From Halothiobacillaceae bacterium (GTDB lineage: Bacteria; Pseudomonadota; Gammaproteobacteria; Halothiobacillales; Halothiobacillaceae), in the NCBI GenBank assembly GCA_028696185.1, contig JAQVHL010000008.1:1-61551 (forward strand): a DNA stretch of 61,551 nt, given 5' to 3'. The notes under the pieces were generated by a model. The model was given only the letters and a program-made list of their open reading frames with translations, made no database searches and had not been told where the DNA came from. This document shows positions 46,804 to 55,544 of the stretch, in pieces (the stretch's first letter is position 1; every line of letters begins with the position of its first letter). A program made the translations under genes and the position numbers.

Positions 46804-47627
46804 ACGTCTGGGCGATTGCCAATCAAAAAGGCGGTGTGGGCAAGACCACGACCACGGTTTCGCTGGCGGGCCTGCTCGTTGAGCTGGGGTTTCGTACCCT
46901 GGTGGTCGACATCGACCCGCACGGTTCAATGACCAGCTATTTCGGCATGGATCCCGAATCACCGGGTGAGAGTGTCTACAGCCTGTTCAAGGCGGCCAGC
47001 GAGGGGCGCATGCCCGATCCGGGGCGCGCCGTGCACCCCACCTACCACCCCTTGCTTGGCCTGATGCCGGCGAGTACGGCCCTGGCCACGCTGGACCGCC
47101 AGCTGGGCGGTCGGGATGGAATGGGGCTGGTGCTCACGCGCAGTTTTGCCCGGCTGGCCTCGCGCTACGATTATGTGCTGATCGATTGCCCGCCCATGCT
47201 GGGCGTGTCCATGGTCAACGCCCTGGCGGCGGCGAATTTCCTCATCATCCCGGTGCAGACCGAGTTCCTCGCACTCAAGGGGCTGGAACGCATGTTGCGC
47301 ACCCTGGGGATGGTCCAGCGCTCGCGCCACAGCCGGCTGGATCATGTCATCCTGCCGACCATGTATGACCGGCGCACTCGCGCCGCGCAAGAGGCGCTGG
47401 ATACCCTTAACGCACGTTATGCCGACAAGGTGGCTCCCACCCTCATTCCGGTGGATACCCAGTTCCGCGAAGCAAGCAAGATCGGCCGACCCTTGTCCGC
47501 CGTCGTGCCGGAAAGCCGGGGGGCCGTGGCGTACCGCGAGTTTCTTGATTGGCTCGCCGACTATCTGGAACGCGCCCATGCCGCGAGTGGTGTGGTCGCC
47601 CAGCATGCGGGTGGAGGTGTGGCATGA
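46800..47627 (+). CDS. parC: ParA-like chemotaxis array positioning ATPase ParC
   Basis: ParC (MotC-like) is a ParA-family ATPase that places chemotaxis arrays at the cell pole. Walker A NQKGGVGKTTTTVSLAG is at residues 7-23, with VDIDPHGSMTSYFG and LIDCPPMLGVSMVNAL following. The 275 residues and position between cheB and a ParP/CheW-like gene match the Vibrio and Pseudomonas order. The ATG overlaps the cheB stop. This is the chemotaxis ParC, not topoisomerase IV. Confidence 0.92.
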   Translation: MNVWAIANQKGGVGKTTTTVSLAGLLVELGFRTLVVDIDPHGSMTSYFGMDPESPGESVYSLFKAASEGRMPDPGRAVHPTYHPLLGLMPASTALATLDRQLGGRDGMGLVLTRSFARLASRYDYVLIDCPPMLGVSMVNALAAANFLIIPVQTEFLALKGLERMLRTLGMVQRSRHSRLDHVILPTMYDRRTRAAQEALDTLNARYADKVAPTLIPVDTQFREASKIGRPLSAVVPESRGAVAYREFLDWLADYLERAHAASGVVAQHAGGGVA

Positions 47628-48655
47628 CCCAGCAGGACAAACATGAGCAGCACCCGGCCGGCACGATGCGTGGAGGCGTGGTGGTGGATCAGGAAGAGGC
47701 CATCGACACCTATCTGCAGGGCTTGCTGTCCGATCCGGGCTTGTTTGACGAAAGTGAGCCTGTGCCAACCTTGCATAGTCGTACGGCGGCCCGTCTGGCG
47801 GCTCTGGCGGGTCTGAGCGCTCCGCCGTCCCCGGTCGGTTCCGCCGACTTCCGTCCTCTGGTGACTCGGTTGGAGCCTGTTGCGGAAATGCCCGTCCAGG
47901 AAGCCGGCGAGGATGAGCTCGTGGCCTATGGCGAGGGCTGTTTCGTCGACCTTTCCGAAACCGGACCCGAGAGGCTGTCGGCGCCGGACCTGCCTGAAGC
48001 GGGGCCTGTCGTCTTGCCGGCGGTCCCCTCGCCTGCAGCAGAGGCTCCTGCCGCGCCGGGCGTTACCGGGGATGTTGTCTTTAGCGATAGTGATTTTCTG
48101 GCTGAGCCCACGGTCGAGGAACCCACGGTCGAGGAACCCACGGTCGAGGAACCCACGGTCGAGGAACCCACGGTCGAGGAACCCACGGTCGAGGAACCTA
48201 CGGTCGAAATTCTCCCGACACCCTTGCCACTGGATATCGACGTGCCCGTGGGAGAGGTTCATCTGCTGTTGCGGGTCGGTGGCTTGCGTCTGGCCTTGCC
48301 AGCGGAGCGGATCGCTGCCGTGCTGCCGGAGCAGACCGAGGTCCGGACTTTCCCGAGGCAGCCGGACTGGGTTCTGGGGGCGGTGAGCGCCCTGGGGCGT
48401 CAAAGTCTGGTCATGCGCCTGGACGCCGTGGTGCTGGGGCATCCCCAGGGCGCACCGGCGCGTGTGGTGCTGATGGACGGCGGTCGCTGGGGTCTGGCCT
48501 GTGACGCGGTGGAGGAGGAGCGTGCGCTGGATCCTTCCACAGTGGTTTGGCGTGAGGCCGGTAGCGGTCGTGCCTGGCTCGCCGGCACGGCCCGAGCCGA
48601 GCGGCTGGCGGTTCTCGATGTGGACGGCCTGCGCCGTATGTTTCAACAAGCCTGA
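47624..48655 (+). CDS. parP: ParP-like CheW-domain protein with PTVEE repeats
   Basis: ParP links ParC to CheA arrays and prevents array loss. The C-terminal 135 residues form a CheW-like domain (VHLLLRVGGLRLALPAERIAAVLP, WVLGAVSALGRQSLVMRLD). The N-terminal 200 residues are disordered and acidic, ending in six perfect PTVEE repeats plus one partial copy. The start at 47624 overlaps the parC stop (ATGA). Assignment rests on the CheW domain and on gene order. The repeats look like an extendable rigid linker and are not conserved family features as far as I know. Confidence 0.85.
   Translation: MTQQDKHEQHPAGTMRGGVVVDQEEAIDTYLQGLLSDPGLFDESEPVPTLHSRTAARLAALAGLSAPPSPVGSADFRPLVTRLEPVAEMPVQEAGEDELVAYGEGCFVDLSETGPERLSAPDLPEAGPVVLPAVPSPAAEAPAAPGVTGDVVFSDSDFLAEPTVEEPTVEEPTVEEPTVEEPTVEEPTVEEPTVEILPTPLPLDIDVPVGEVHLLLRVGGLRLALPAERIAAVLPEQTEVRTFPRQPDWVLGAVSALGRQSLVMRLDAVVLGHPQGAPARVVLMDGGRWGLACDAVEEERALDPSTVVWREAGSGRAWLAGTARAERLAVLDVDGLRRMFQQA
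48107..48208 (+). repeat. 15-bp tandem repeat encoding PTVEE
   Basis: CCCACGGTCGAGGAA occurs six times without a mismatch, then a partial seventh copy with one silent change. The near-perfect identity shows recent expansion and predicts length variation between strains, always in frame. Confidence 0.97.
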
Positions 48656-48684
48656 GCCCTCCATGGCTCGCAGAGGGTAGCCCA

Positions 48685-49197
48685 ATGGCGGAGAAAGCGG
48701 TTAAGGATCTGGCAATCAGCGAAAAGGTCGATGAGGCCCGGATGCTCCAGAGCGGCGGTACGACCTCGCAGTGGGTCACGTTCGTGGTCGAGGACGAGTC
48801 CTATGCCATCAATGTGCTGAAGGTACAGGAGGTGCTGCGCAACGCGGAAATCACGCCGGTACCCGGCGCTCCTGACAGCGTGCTGGGCATCATCAACCTG
48901 CGTGGCAATGTGGTGACGGTGGTCGATGCCCGCCTGTTTTTCGGTTTGCCCGAGCGGCGGGTGGATGACAGCAGCCGTATCATCATTGTCGAACTGGGCC
49001 AGCAGCAGGTGGCCGGTGTGGTGGTGGACAGCGTGGCGGAGGTCATCGAGCTTTCTCAGGAGGAAATCGACATGGCACCGTCGGTCAGCAGCGATGAAAG
49101 CTCGCGTCATATCGAAGGTGTGGTCAGCCGTCCGGACAAGCTCGTCATCCTGGTCAATCTCGATGGTGTGCTGCATGTGGCCAAGGGGCGCCGCTGA
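48685..49197 (+). CDS. cheW: Chemotaxis adaptor CheW
   Basis: CheW couples receptors to CheA. The 170-residue protein has the SH3-like domain with WVTFVVEDESYAINVLKVQEVLR, PGAPDSVLGIINLRG and VVTVVDARLFFGL. It follows parP by 29 bases. Confidence 0.96.
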   Translation: MAEKAVKDLAISEKVDEARMLQSGGTTSQWVTFVVEDESYAINVLKVQEVLRNAEITPVPGAPDSVLGIINLRGNVVTVVDARLFFGLPERRVDDSSRIIIVELGQQQVAGVVVDSVAEVIELSQEEIDMAPSVSSDESSRHIEGVVSRPDKLVILVNLDGVLHVAKGRR

Positions 49198-49212
49198 CCC
49201 GGCGGTGACGGT

Positions 49213-49689
49213 GTGGTGAGCTTCTCGCCCTGGATGTCCCAGCTGGCCGCGCTTGTCGGCCTGTTGGGGCTTTTACTGATGCTTACGGGCCTTGTGCGCG
49301 GGCAGTCGCGGCGGGCGCGTGCCGACCGTGAGCGTATTGACGTGCTGGAAGACGCCCTTTTGGCGCAACAACGCGCCCACTCGGCGCTGGAGCGGCGTCT
49401 GGACGGTCTGGAATCGACCCTGGTCGGGCTGGGACGGCATCTGGAACGGCTTGCTGAGGGCAGCGCTGCGACCGAGGATCTGGCTGACCGGTTGCGCACC
49501 CGTATCGATCAGGTGGAAACCCGCCTGCTCGATGAAGGCGGGGCCTATGCGCAGGCCATTCGCCGGGTTTCGCGCGGTAATGTCTCGGAAAACGAATTGA
49601 TCCAGGATTTTGGTATCCCGCGCAACGAGGCGGAGTTGCTCATCCGTCTGCATAAGGCACGCGCCGCCGAGGAGGGGGGGCGGCGCTAG
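49213..49689 (+). CDS. DUF2802 protein
   Basis: A 158-residue protein with an N-terminal transmembrane helix (about 6-25), a coiled coil (about 35-85) and a C-terminal helix-turn segment ENELIQDFGIPRNEAELLIRLHKA resembling a winged or KORC-type helix pair. DUF2802 genes commonly follow cheW in polar-flagellum clusters; function unknown. Start is GTG at 49213 or 49216. Its end overlaps the convergent flhX gene by 50 bases. Confidence 0.82.
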   Translation: MVSFSPWMSQLAALVGLLGLLLMLTGLVRGQSRRARADRERIDVLEDALLAQQRAHSALERRLDGLESTLVGLGRHLERLAEGSAATEDLADRLRTRIDQVETRLLDEGGAYAQAIRRVSRGNVSENELIQDFGIPRNEAELLIRLHKARAAEEGGRR

Positions 49690-49999
49690 AGGCATTGCCC
49701 TGCGCGCGTTGCAGCACCTCCTGCTGCCGGCCGGAGAGCATCAGCGCAAAACTCAAGACTTCCGCCACCGCGCGGTAGAGCGATTCGGGAATCTCACTAC
49801 CCAGCTCCAGCTTGGCGAGAATGGCGCAAAGTTGCGGGTCGTCATGCAGGGGAATGTCGTTTTCCCGAGCCAGTTCCATGATCTTGTCCGCGACTTCGCC
49901 CCGGCCCTTGGCCACCACGCGTGGCGCCCCTCGCCCATCGTAATGCAGGGCCACCGCCAGGCGCGGTGTGGGCAGTTTTGCCTGCTCATCCTCGTTCAT
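49640..49999 (-). CDS. flhX: FlhB C-terminal homologue FlhX
   Basis: This 119-residue protein matches only the cytoplasmic C-terminal domain of FlhB (AVALHYDGRGAPRVVAKGRGEVADKIMELARENDIPLHDDPQL). It lacks membrane helices and the NPTH site, starting instead at PTPRLAVAL. FlhX-type proteins can partly replace the cleaved FlhB domain and are usually paired with a FliK-like gene, as here. It converges on and overlaps the DUF2802 gene. Confidence 0.88.
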   Translation of the reverse strand: MNEDEQAKLPTPRLAVALHYDGRGAPRVVAKGRGEVADKIMELARENDIPLHDDPQLCAILAKLELGSEIPESLYRAVAEVLSFALMLSGRQQEVLQRAQGNASSAAPPPRRRVPYADG

Positions 50000-50060
50000 G
50001 ATCCTTTTCCCGTCGTGCTCTGGCGTTATGAAGCGCCTGTTTTCGCTCCATGCCCTTCAA

Positions 50061-51536
50061 TCAGGCTTTGAGATTGAGTAATCCCCCTTCAGGGATCCCT
50101 TCCGGGGTCTGGCCGGGCGTCTCGCGAGGCGCACCGGGATAGCATTCCAGATGGCTGATGTCGAGCCCTGTTGTGGTGAGCGCGGCGCGCAGCGTGTCCA
50201 GATTTTCCCGTATCCGTTGCACGGTCTGGCCGGATTCGGCCCAGAGCCGGGTATTGAGGCGGTCACCGCGCAGGATGAGGCTGACATGCAAGGGGCCCAG
50301 CCCCGGAGGCATCAGATCGAAATCCAGGCGCCAGCCGGGTTCTCCAGCCGACCCGCCTTGGGCTTCGTCATCGCGGCGCAGGCGGATTTCCAGCGTATCG
50401 GCGCGTTGATCGTGCAGGAAGGGAATGCTGAAAAGCCAGACCGGCTGGCCTTGTTCCTGTCCGCTGGCCGAGCGTACCTGATTGACATGGATGGCGGCGA
50501 TGGCGGTATCCACCTCGCGGCGCAGCTGAGCCGCCATTTGCCGGCTATCCGGCAGTTCTGCCGTTTCACCCGCCCCGCCCGTGATGGCCCCAATGGCCGC
50601 CTGGGCGTACTGGCGTGCAGCGGGGCTGACGCTGGCGGGTGTCGTCAGAGCGGTTTCCATCCCGGTGGCGTTGCGACTCGCTGCCTGGGGGGGGCTGGCG
50701 GCGGCTGAGGCGGGCGCGTTGCTGGCGGGCGTGGTCGGGGAGCTGGGAAGCGGCGCCCCCGGTGTTTGCGGGGCGGTCTGTCCAGGCGGTGTGCCGGCGG
50801 TGCCCGTGCTGGGGAGAGGCAAGGCGCTCGTGCCCGAGGCTGCGCTGCCGGGAGGGGGCGCGGCTGTCTGAGCCGGTGCGGAGCGTGGCGTTGATGCGCT
50901 TGCGGTGTTCTGCCCCAGCAGTCGGTCCAGGGCCTGGCGCAACTGCAGCAATTGCAGCTTCAGGTCCGAGCCGGGCAGCTCGCCCTTGGACAGGCGTTGT
51001 TCGAGGAACAGCCCCGAATCGCGCAGCGCGGTTTGCAGCTTGGCCGGGTCGGAGAGGTCTTTAAGGTCGGGGAGGCGGTTCTGCAGGGTTTGCAGCGTGG
51101 CCTGCACGTCGCGGGGCAGGGTCTGGGTCGTGCGCGGGGGGATGGGGGAGGTCAGGGTGTCCAGCAGGCGGTTGATGGCGCCTTCCGGCTGGCGGGGGAG
51201 AAATTCGCGCAGGGCCTGACGCAAGGTTTCGATATCCGGCTTGCCTGTATCGAGCATGCGCAGCACGGGACGCGGTTCCAGACTTTCAACTTGCAGGCGC
51301 AAGGCGCTGCCCTGGGGCAGGGGAACGGGCGATTCGGCCTGCAGGGCTTGGCCCTGGATCGACAAGTTGACCCGGTTGCCGGCACTGGAGGTGACCACGG
51401 CATCCAGTACCTGCCCAAGCTTCCATTGCGTGAGCTTCTGTCCGCCTTCGGCCGGACCGGGCACGGTGAGCGCTCGTGGCGCGCCGCCCGTCCGGCCCAG
51501 CGCGGCCGATGTCAGGTCAGTCAATGAGGGTGACAA
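50061..51536 (-). CDS. FliK-like hook-length control domain protein
   Basis: The C-terminal 90 residues (LGPLHVSLILRGDRLNTRLWAES to DISHLECYPG) fit the FliK C-terminal (Flg_hook) domain. The middle is Ala/Pro/Ser/Thr-rich, and the first 150 residues are Leu/Gln-rich. No ATG is available at a sensible place; I choose a TTG at 51536 preceded by AAGGA. The frame stays open to another TTG at 51659, but that stretch looks like a promoter region. With flhX, 61 bases downstream, it forms a reversed pair inside the flagellar cluster. A second FliK is at 59351. Confidence 0.8.
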   Translation of the reverse strand: MSPSLTDLTSAALGRTGGAPRALTVPGPAEGGQKLTQWKLGQVLDAVVTSSAGNRVNLSIQGQALQAESPVPLPQGSALRLQVESLEPRPVLRMLDTGKPDIETLRQALREFLPRQPEGAINRLLDTLTSPIPPRTTQTLPRDVQATLQTLQNRLPDLKDLSDPAKLQTALRDSGLFLEQRLSKGELPGSDLKLQLLQLRQALDRLLGQNTASASTPRSAPAQTAAPPPGSAASGTSALPLPSTGTAGTPPGQTAPQTPGAPLPSSPTTPASNAPASAAASPPQAASRNATGMETALTTPASVSPAARQYAQAAIGAITGGAGETAELPDSRQMAAQLRREVDTAIAAIHVNQVRSASGQEQGQPVWLFSIPFLHDQRADTLEIRLRRDDEAQGGSAGEPGWRLDFDLMPPGLGPLHVSLILRGDRLNTRLWAESGQTVQRIRENLDTLRAALTTTGLDISHLECYPGAPRETPGQTPEGIPEGGLLNLKA

Positions 51537-51724
51537 GGTTTTGACATCCTTGCGCGTTGCGCGTAATGTGTGTCCTGGTTTATCGAAAACAAGAGCTTGC
51601 CTGAAACTCTTTTCATTTGTTGTCAGGTTTTGCGTGTCCTGCGCTGCGCGTAGAGACAAACCGCGACCTCATGGGTTTCAGGCGGCGCTTGTATTGACTG
51701 AACATAGCACATGAGGCATCGCAC

Positions 51725-53203
51725 ATGATGGCCGAAGCGCCGGATCGTACCGTTTTACTGCTGGACGAAGATGCGGAGCGCGTGCAGCGCCTGGAGTCGC
51801 TGCTCGTCTTCATGGGCTTCACCCCGCGCCATGTGAATCGGCCGGATGACGAGGTGCTGGTCAGAACGCCATGGCTGGCCTGGTTGAGTCAGCCGGAGCC
51901 GGGTGCGTTGTGGAACGGCTTTCTTTCCAGTCTGGGGGCCGCAGGCGTGCCCCTGGTCTGTGGGCCGGATACGCCGCTGGATCACCGCGATGGCGTGGTG
52001 GGGCGCCTGCCGGTTGAACCCAACCATGCCCAGCTGCGCGCGGTGCTTGAACGTGTGGAGGCGCATCATCGCGCCCGACGCCTGCTCGCCGATGAGGATC
52101 ACCGCCCGCTGGTCGGCGAAAGCAAGGCCATGCAGCGTATCCGGCGCATGGTGGGCCAGGTGGCAGCGTCCGAGGCCACCGTGCTGATCCTGGGGGAGTC
52201 GGGAACCGGCAAGGAAGTCGTCGCGCGCAATATTCACGCGCTGTCCCCGCGTGCCGACAAGCCGTTCATTCCCATCAATTGTGGCGCCATCCCCGGCGAA
52301 CTGCTCGAATCCGAGCTGTTTGGTCACGAGAAAGGAGCGTTTACCGGTGCGCTCACCAGCCGTCCGGGACGATTCGAGCTGGCCGAAGGGGGGACAATCT
52401 TTCTCGATGAAATCGGCGACATGCCGATGCCCATGCAGGTGAAAATCCTGCGTGTCCTGCAGGAGCGTACCTTCGAGCGTGTTGGCGGGCGGCAAACCCT
52501 GCGTGCCGATGTGCGCGTCATCGCGGCCACCCACCGGGATCTGGAAGCACGCATCGGCAGCGGCGAGTTCCGTGAGGATCTCTATTACCGCCTGAATGTT
52601 TTTCCTATCGAAACCGCGCCCCTGCGCGCGATGGCGGAGGATCTGCCCCTGCTGGCCGAAGCGCTGGCGGCGCGGCTTGAGGCCGATGGACGAGGCACGG
52701 TGCGCCTGGGGCCGGATGCACTGCGCGCCCTGCAGGCCTATGCCTGGCCGGGTAATGTGCGCGAGCTGTCCAACCTGATGGAGCGGCTGGCGATTCTTTA
52801 TCCCGATGAAACGGTCGGGGTGGACGAACTGCCTTCCCGTTATCGTCAGCACCTGAGCGCGGAGGATCTGCGTGCGCTTGCCGAGGCGCCGGCTCCCGAG
52901 AGGGCCGCACCTTGCGCTTCTGCTGCCGAGCCCGAGGCGGAGCCTACCGGGGCGGCACTGATGGCCCTGGCCGTTGCATCCCCCCGTGAGCCGGAACCGT
53001 CCGTACGGTTGCTGCCCGAGGAGGGCTTCGATTTGAAGAATTACCTGGAAGATCTGGAACGTGGCCTGATCCTGCAGGCGCTGGAGCGTTGCGATGGCGT
53101 GGTGGCCCAGTCGGCGCGCATGCTGGGCGTGCGGCGCACCACGCTGGTGGAAAAGATGCGCAAGTACGGCCTGCAGCGGGAAGGGAGCACGGCCGAAGCC
53201 TGA
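51725..53203 (+). CDS. fleQ: FleQ-like sigma-54 dependent flagellar master regulator
   Basis: The 492-residue activator has an N-terminal FleQ-type receiver-like domain without a phosphorylatable Asp, a AAA+ domain with Walker A GESGTGKE (about 157-164) and the sigma-54 contact loop GAFTGA at 204-209, and a C-terminal Fis-type helix-turn-helix ([23 protein letters not shown]). No FleS/FleR pair is present. It lies directly before the sigma-54 promoter of fliE and likely drives that operon and the one at 30379. The ATG at 51725 has GAGG eight bases upstream. Confidence 0.92.
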   Translation: MMAEAPDRTVLLLDEDAERVQRLESLLVFMGFTPRHVNRPDDEVLVRTPWLAWLSQPEPGALWNGFLSSLGAAGVPLVCGPDTPLDHRDGVVGRLPVEPNHAQLRAVLERVEAHHRARRLLADEDHRPLVGESKAMQRIRRMVGQVAASEATVLILGESGTGKEVVARNIHALSPRADKPFIPINCGAIPGELLESELFGHEKGAFTGALTSRPGRFELAEGGTIFLDEIGDMPMPMQVKILRVLQERTFERVGGRQTLRADVRVIAATHRDLEARIGSGEFREDLYYRLNVFPIETAPLRAMAEDLPLLAEALAARLEADGRGTVRLGPDALRALQAYAWPGNVRELSNLMERLAILYPDETVGVDELPSRYRQHLSAEDLRALAEAPAPERAAPCASAAEPEAEPTGAALMALAVASPREPEPSVRLLPEEGFDLKNYLEDLERGLILQALERCDGVVAQSARMLGVRRTTLVEKMRKYGLQREGSTAEA

Positions 53204-53236
53204 GCGGGTTCGCGCAGGTACAGCGTGTGTGTTCTA

Positions 53237-53252
53237 TGGCATGAAGTCTGCT
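53237..53252 (+). promoter_or_regulatory. Sigma-54 promoter for fliE operon
   Basis: TGGCATGAAGTCTGCT has the invariant GG and GC with 10-base spacing. It lies 40 bases before fliE, between fleQ and fliE. Confidence 0.75.
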
Positions 53253-53291
53253 TTATCCGGTTCAACAAGACCATGACCGGAGGACTTCGCC

Positions 53292-53654
53292 ATGAGCGAC
53301 ATGAGCGTGGACCAGATTCTCAGCCAGATGCGCACGATGCGCATGCAGGCGCAGGCACGCTTGCAGACCACGGAGCCGGCTCTCTCGCAGGGCCTCTCGC
53401 CCATGACCGCGACCGGCGCGGCGCCGGCGGCCACCCAGTTTGCCGATCTGCTGACGCGGGCGGTGAACGGGGTCAACGATCTGCAAAATACGTCCAGTCA
53501 GCTGCGTCAGCGTTTTGACGAAATGGACCCGAATGTGGACATCGCGCAGGTGATGGTGGCTTCGCAGAAGGCCAGTCTCGGCTTCACCGCCGTAAGCCAG
53601 GTGCGCAATCGTATGGTAGCGGCCTATCAGGAAGTGATGAGCATGTCGATCTGA
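53292..53654 (+). CDS. fliE: Flagellar hook-basal body protein FliE
   Basis: FliE joins the MS ring to the rod. The 120-residue protein has the C-terminal pattern FADLLTRAVNGVNDLQ and MVASQKASLGFTAVSQVRNRMVAAYQEVMSM that defines the family. Preceded by GGAGG. First gene after the sigma-54 promoter. Confidence 0.96.
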   Translation: MSDMSVDQILSQMRTMRMQAQARLQTTEPALSQGLSPMTATGAAPAATQFADLLTRAVNGVNDLQNTSSQLRQRFDEMDPNVDIAQVMVASQKASLGFTAVSQVRNRMVAAYQEVMSMSI

Positions 53655-53714
53655 TGGATCCGGCCGCACTTGATTACAGTACGGAACCTTGACGGTTCGA
53701 GGAGTTGATACATC

Positions 53715-55544
53715 ATGGCGCTAGACCCTGCGATGCAGCCCATGATCGATCAGGGCGAAACAATGAACACGTCCGCGCGTCCGCGCTGGCTGGAGCAGAT
53801 GGAGGCCTTTACCGGCTCCAAGAGCTTCCGTCAGCTCTCGGCCATGATCGCGCTGGCGGCGGTCATTTCTTTCATGGTCGGCTTTTTCATGTGGAGCCGC
53901 ACGCCCGGCCTTGAGCCGCTGTACGCCAATCTCTCCGGCGCCGATGCCGCCCAGGTGGCCGACGCGCTGCGCGCCGCCAACAAACCCTTCCAGATCGATC
54001 CGCAAACCGGCGCCATCATGGTCGGGCGCGACCAGATTCACGAAACCCGTCTGCTTCTGGCCTCGCAGGGCCTGCCGCAGAGTGGGACCGTGGGCCTTGA
54101 GATGTTGCAGAAGGATCAGGCGCTCGGGACCAGCCAGTTCATTGAAACGGCCCGTTATCACCACGCGATGGAAAACGAGCTGGCGCGCACGATTGCCTCG
54201 CTGGCGCCGGTGGAAAGCGCTCGTGTGCATCTGGCCCTTCCCAAGCAGTCGGTCTTTGTCCGTAATCGTCAGCCCTCCACCGCCTCCGTGGTGGTCAAGC
54301 TGTATCCGGGACGCATGCTGGAGCCAGGGCAGGTTGCTTCCATCGTGCATCTGGTATCGGCTTCGGTGGCCGGCATGCACGCCAAGGATGTGACGGTGGT
54401 GGATCAGCAGGGGCGCCTGTTGTCCGAAGATGCGGCCAGCTCGGGTGGTGTGGGCTTGAACGGCAAGCAGTTCGATTTCCGCCAGCGGGTCGAGCAGGAC
54501 TATATCCGGCGTATCGAGGATCTGCTGCAACCTCTGGTCGGCGTGGGCAAGGTGCGTGCGCAGGTCAGTGCCGATCTTGATTTCTCCGAGCGCGAAGGCA
54601 CCCAGGAACTGTATGGTCCCAAGGACGGTGTGCTGCGCAGCGAACAGCTGAGCGAACAGGACACCCGCGTTGCCGGTCAGTGGAACTTCAACGGCGGCGT
54701 GCCCGGTGCGCTGACCAACCAGCCGCCGGGAGGGGGTACCACCAACCCCGGTGCCGTGCCGCCTAATTTTCCGCAGAACATGACGCCCGAGCAGTACGAG
54801 CGCATCCTGCAGTTGCCGGCCAATGGCAACAAGAATCAGACACGCAATTTCGAAGTCGACAAGCAGATCAGCCATACCCGGTTTGCCTCCGGGGAGCTCA
54901 AGCGCCTGTCCGTCGCCGTGGTGGTGGATGACAAGGTCTCTACCAACGAAGCCGGTGAAACGGTTCGTACACCGCTGAACGATGCGGAGATCGAGAAACT
55001 CAACGCGCTCATCAAGGAAGCGGTGGGCTTCGACGAGGCGCGCGGTGACCGGGTGACAGTGACCAATGTCGCCTTCGTGGGCGGTGAGCTGGAGGTGCCG
55101 TCCATCCCGCTGTGGGAGCAGCCCTGGGTCTGGGAACTGGCCAAGCAGATCGGCATCGGCATGGCCCTGCTGCTGATCTTCCTTTTCCTGGTACGCCCGC
55201 TGCTGGGGGTGCTCTTTCCGAAGCCGCCGAAACCTGCCAAGGGTGAGGATCTGGCGGCTCTGCCCGGTGGTATGGTGATGGGCGCGGACGGACAGCCGCT
55301 GCCGGCCCTGCCGGGGGGCGTGGGCATGGGCGGTGCTTATGTCGGCGCCGATGGCATGATGATTCCCGGCAGCGAGGGCATGCATCATCTGATGGGCGGT
55401 GAGGACGATCTTGGCGAACTGCCCAAGCTCTTGCAGGATGCCAGCTACACCACCAAACTCGAACAGCTGCGCCGCGAGATCGACCGCGATCCGCGCCTGG
55501 TGGCCACCGTGATCAAACATTGGACCCGCGACGATGAGCGATGA
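53715..55544 (+). CDS. fliF: Flagellar MS-ring protein FliF
   Basis: FliF builds the MS ring. It has 609 residues with a transmembrane helix at about 42-62, periplasmic ring-building motifs including GLEPLYANLSGADAAQVADAL and SARVHLALPKQSVFVR, a second helix near 475-495, and a C-terminal FliG-binding tail. A Gly-rich insert after the second helix (about 510-555) is longer than usual. Confidence 0.96.
   Translation: MALDPAMQPMIDQGETMNTSARPRWLEQMEAFTGSKSFRQLSAMIALAAVISFMVGFFMWSRTPGLEPLYANLSGADAAQVADALRAANKPFQIDPQTGAIMVGRDQIHETRLLLASQGLPQSGTVGLEMLQKDQALGTSQFIETARYHHAMENELARTIASLAPVESARVHLALPKQSVFVRNRQPSTASVVVKLYPGRMLEPGQVASIVHLVSASVAGMHAKDVTVVDQQGRLLSEDAASSGGVGLNGKQFDFRQRVEQDYIRRIEDLLQPLVGVGKVRAQVSADLDFSEREGTQELYGPKDGVLRSEQLSEQDTRVAGQWNFNGGVPGALTNQPPGGGTTNPGAVPPNFPQNMTPEQYERILQLPANGNKNQTRNFEVDKQISHTRFASGELKRLSVAVVVDDKVSTNEAGETVRTPLNDAEIEKLNALIKEAVGFDEARGDRVTVTNVAFVGGELEVPSIPLWEQPWVWELAKQIGIGMALLLIFLFLVRPLLGVLFPKPPKPAKGEDLAALPGGMVMGADGQPLPALPGGVGMGGAYVGADGMMIPGSEGMHHLMGGEDDLGELPKLLQDASYTTKLEQLRREIDRDPRLVATVIKHWTRDDER

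Noticed and set aside
43309-46962. A 1217-codon open frame on the minus strand opposite cheA, cheB and the start of parC
   Set aside because: It is a GC-driven shadow frame: rich in Gly, Arg, His and Gln with no domain, and fully covered by well-supported genes on the other strand.
46800-47627. Plasmid- or chromosome-partition ParA
   Set aside because: No parB or parS is nearby; the place between cheB and a CheW-like gene points to the chemotaxis ParC.
48107-48208. Regular repeats considered as a CRISPR array
   Set aside because: The units are 15 bp with no spacers and are in frame inside a protein, so they are a coding tandem repeat.
51537-51724. Sigma-28-like promoter for the fliK-like gene (TTCGATAA with AAGAGTTT upstream)
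   Set aside because: Spacing between the two halves is 16 instead of 11 bases and each half has mismatches.
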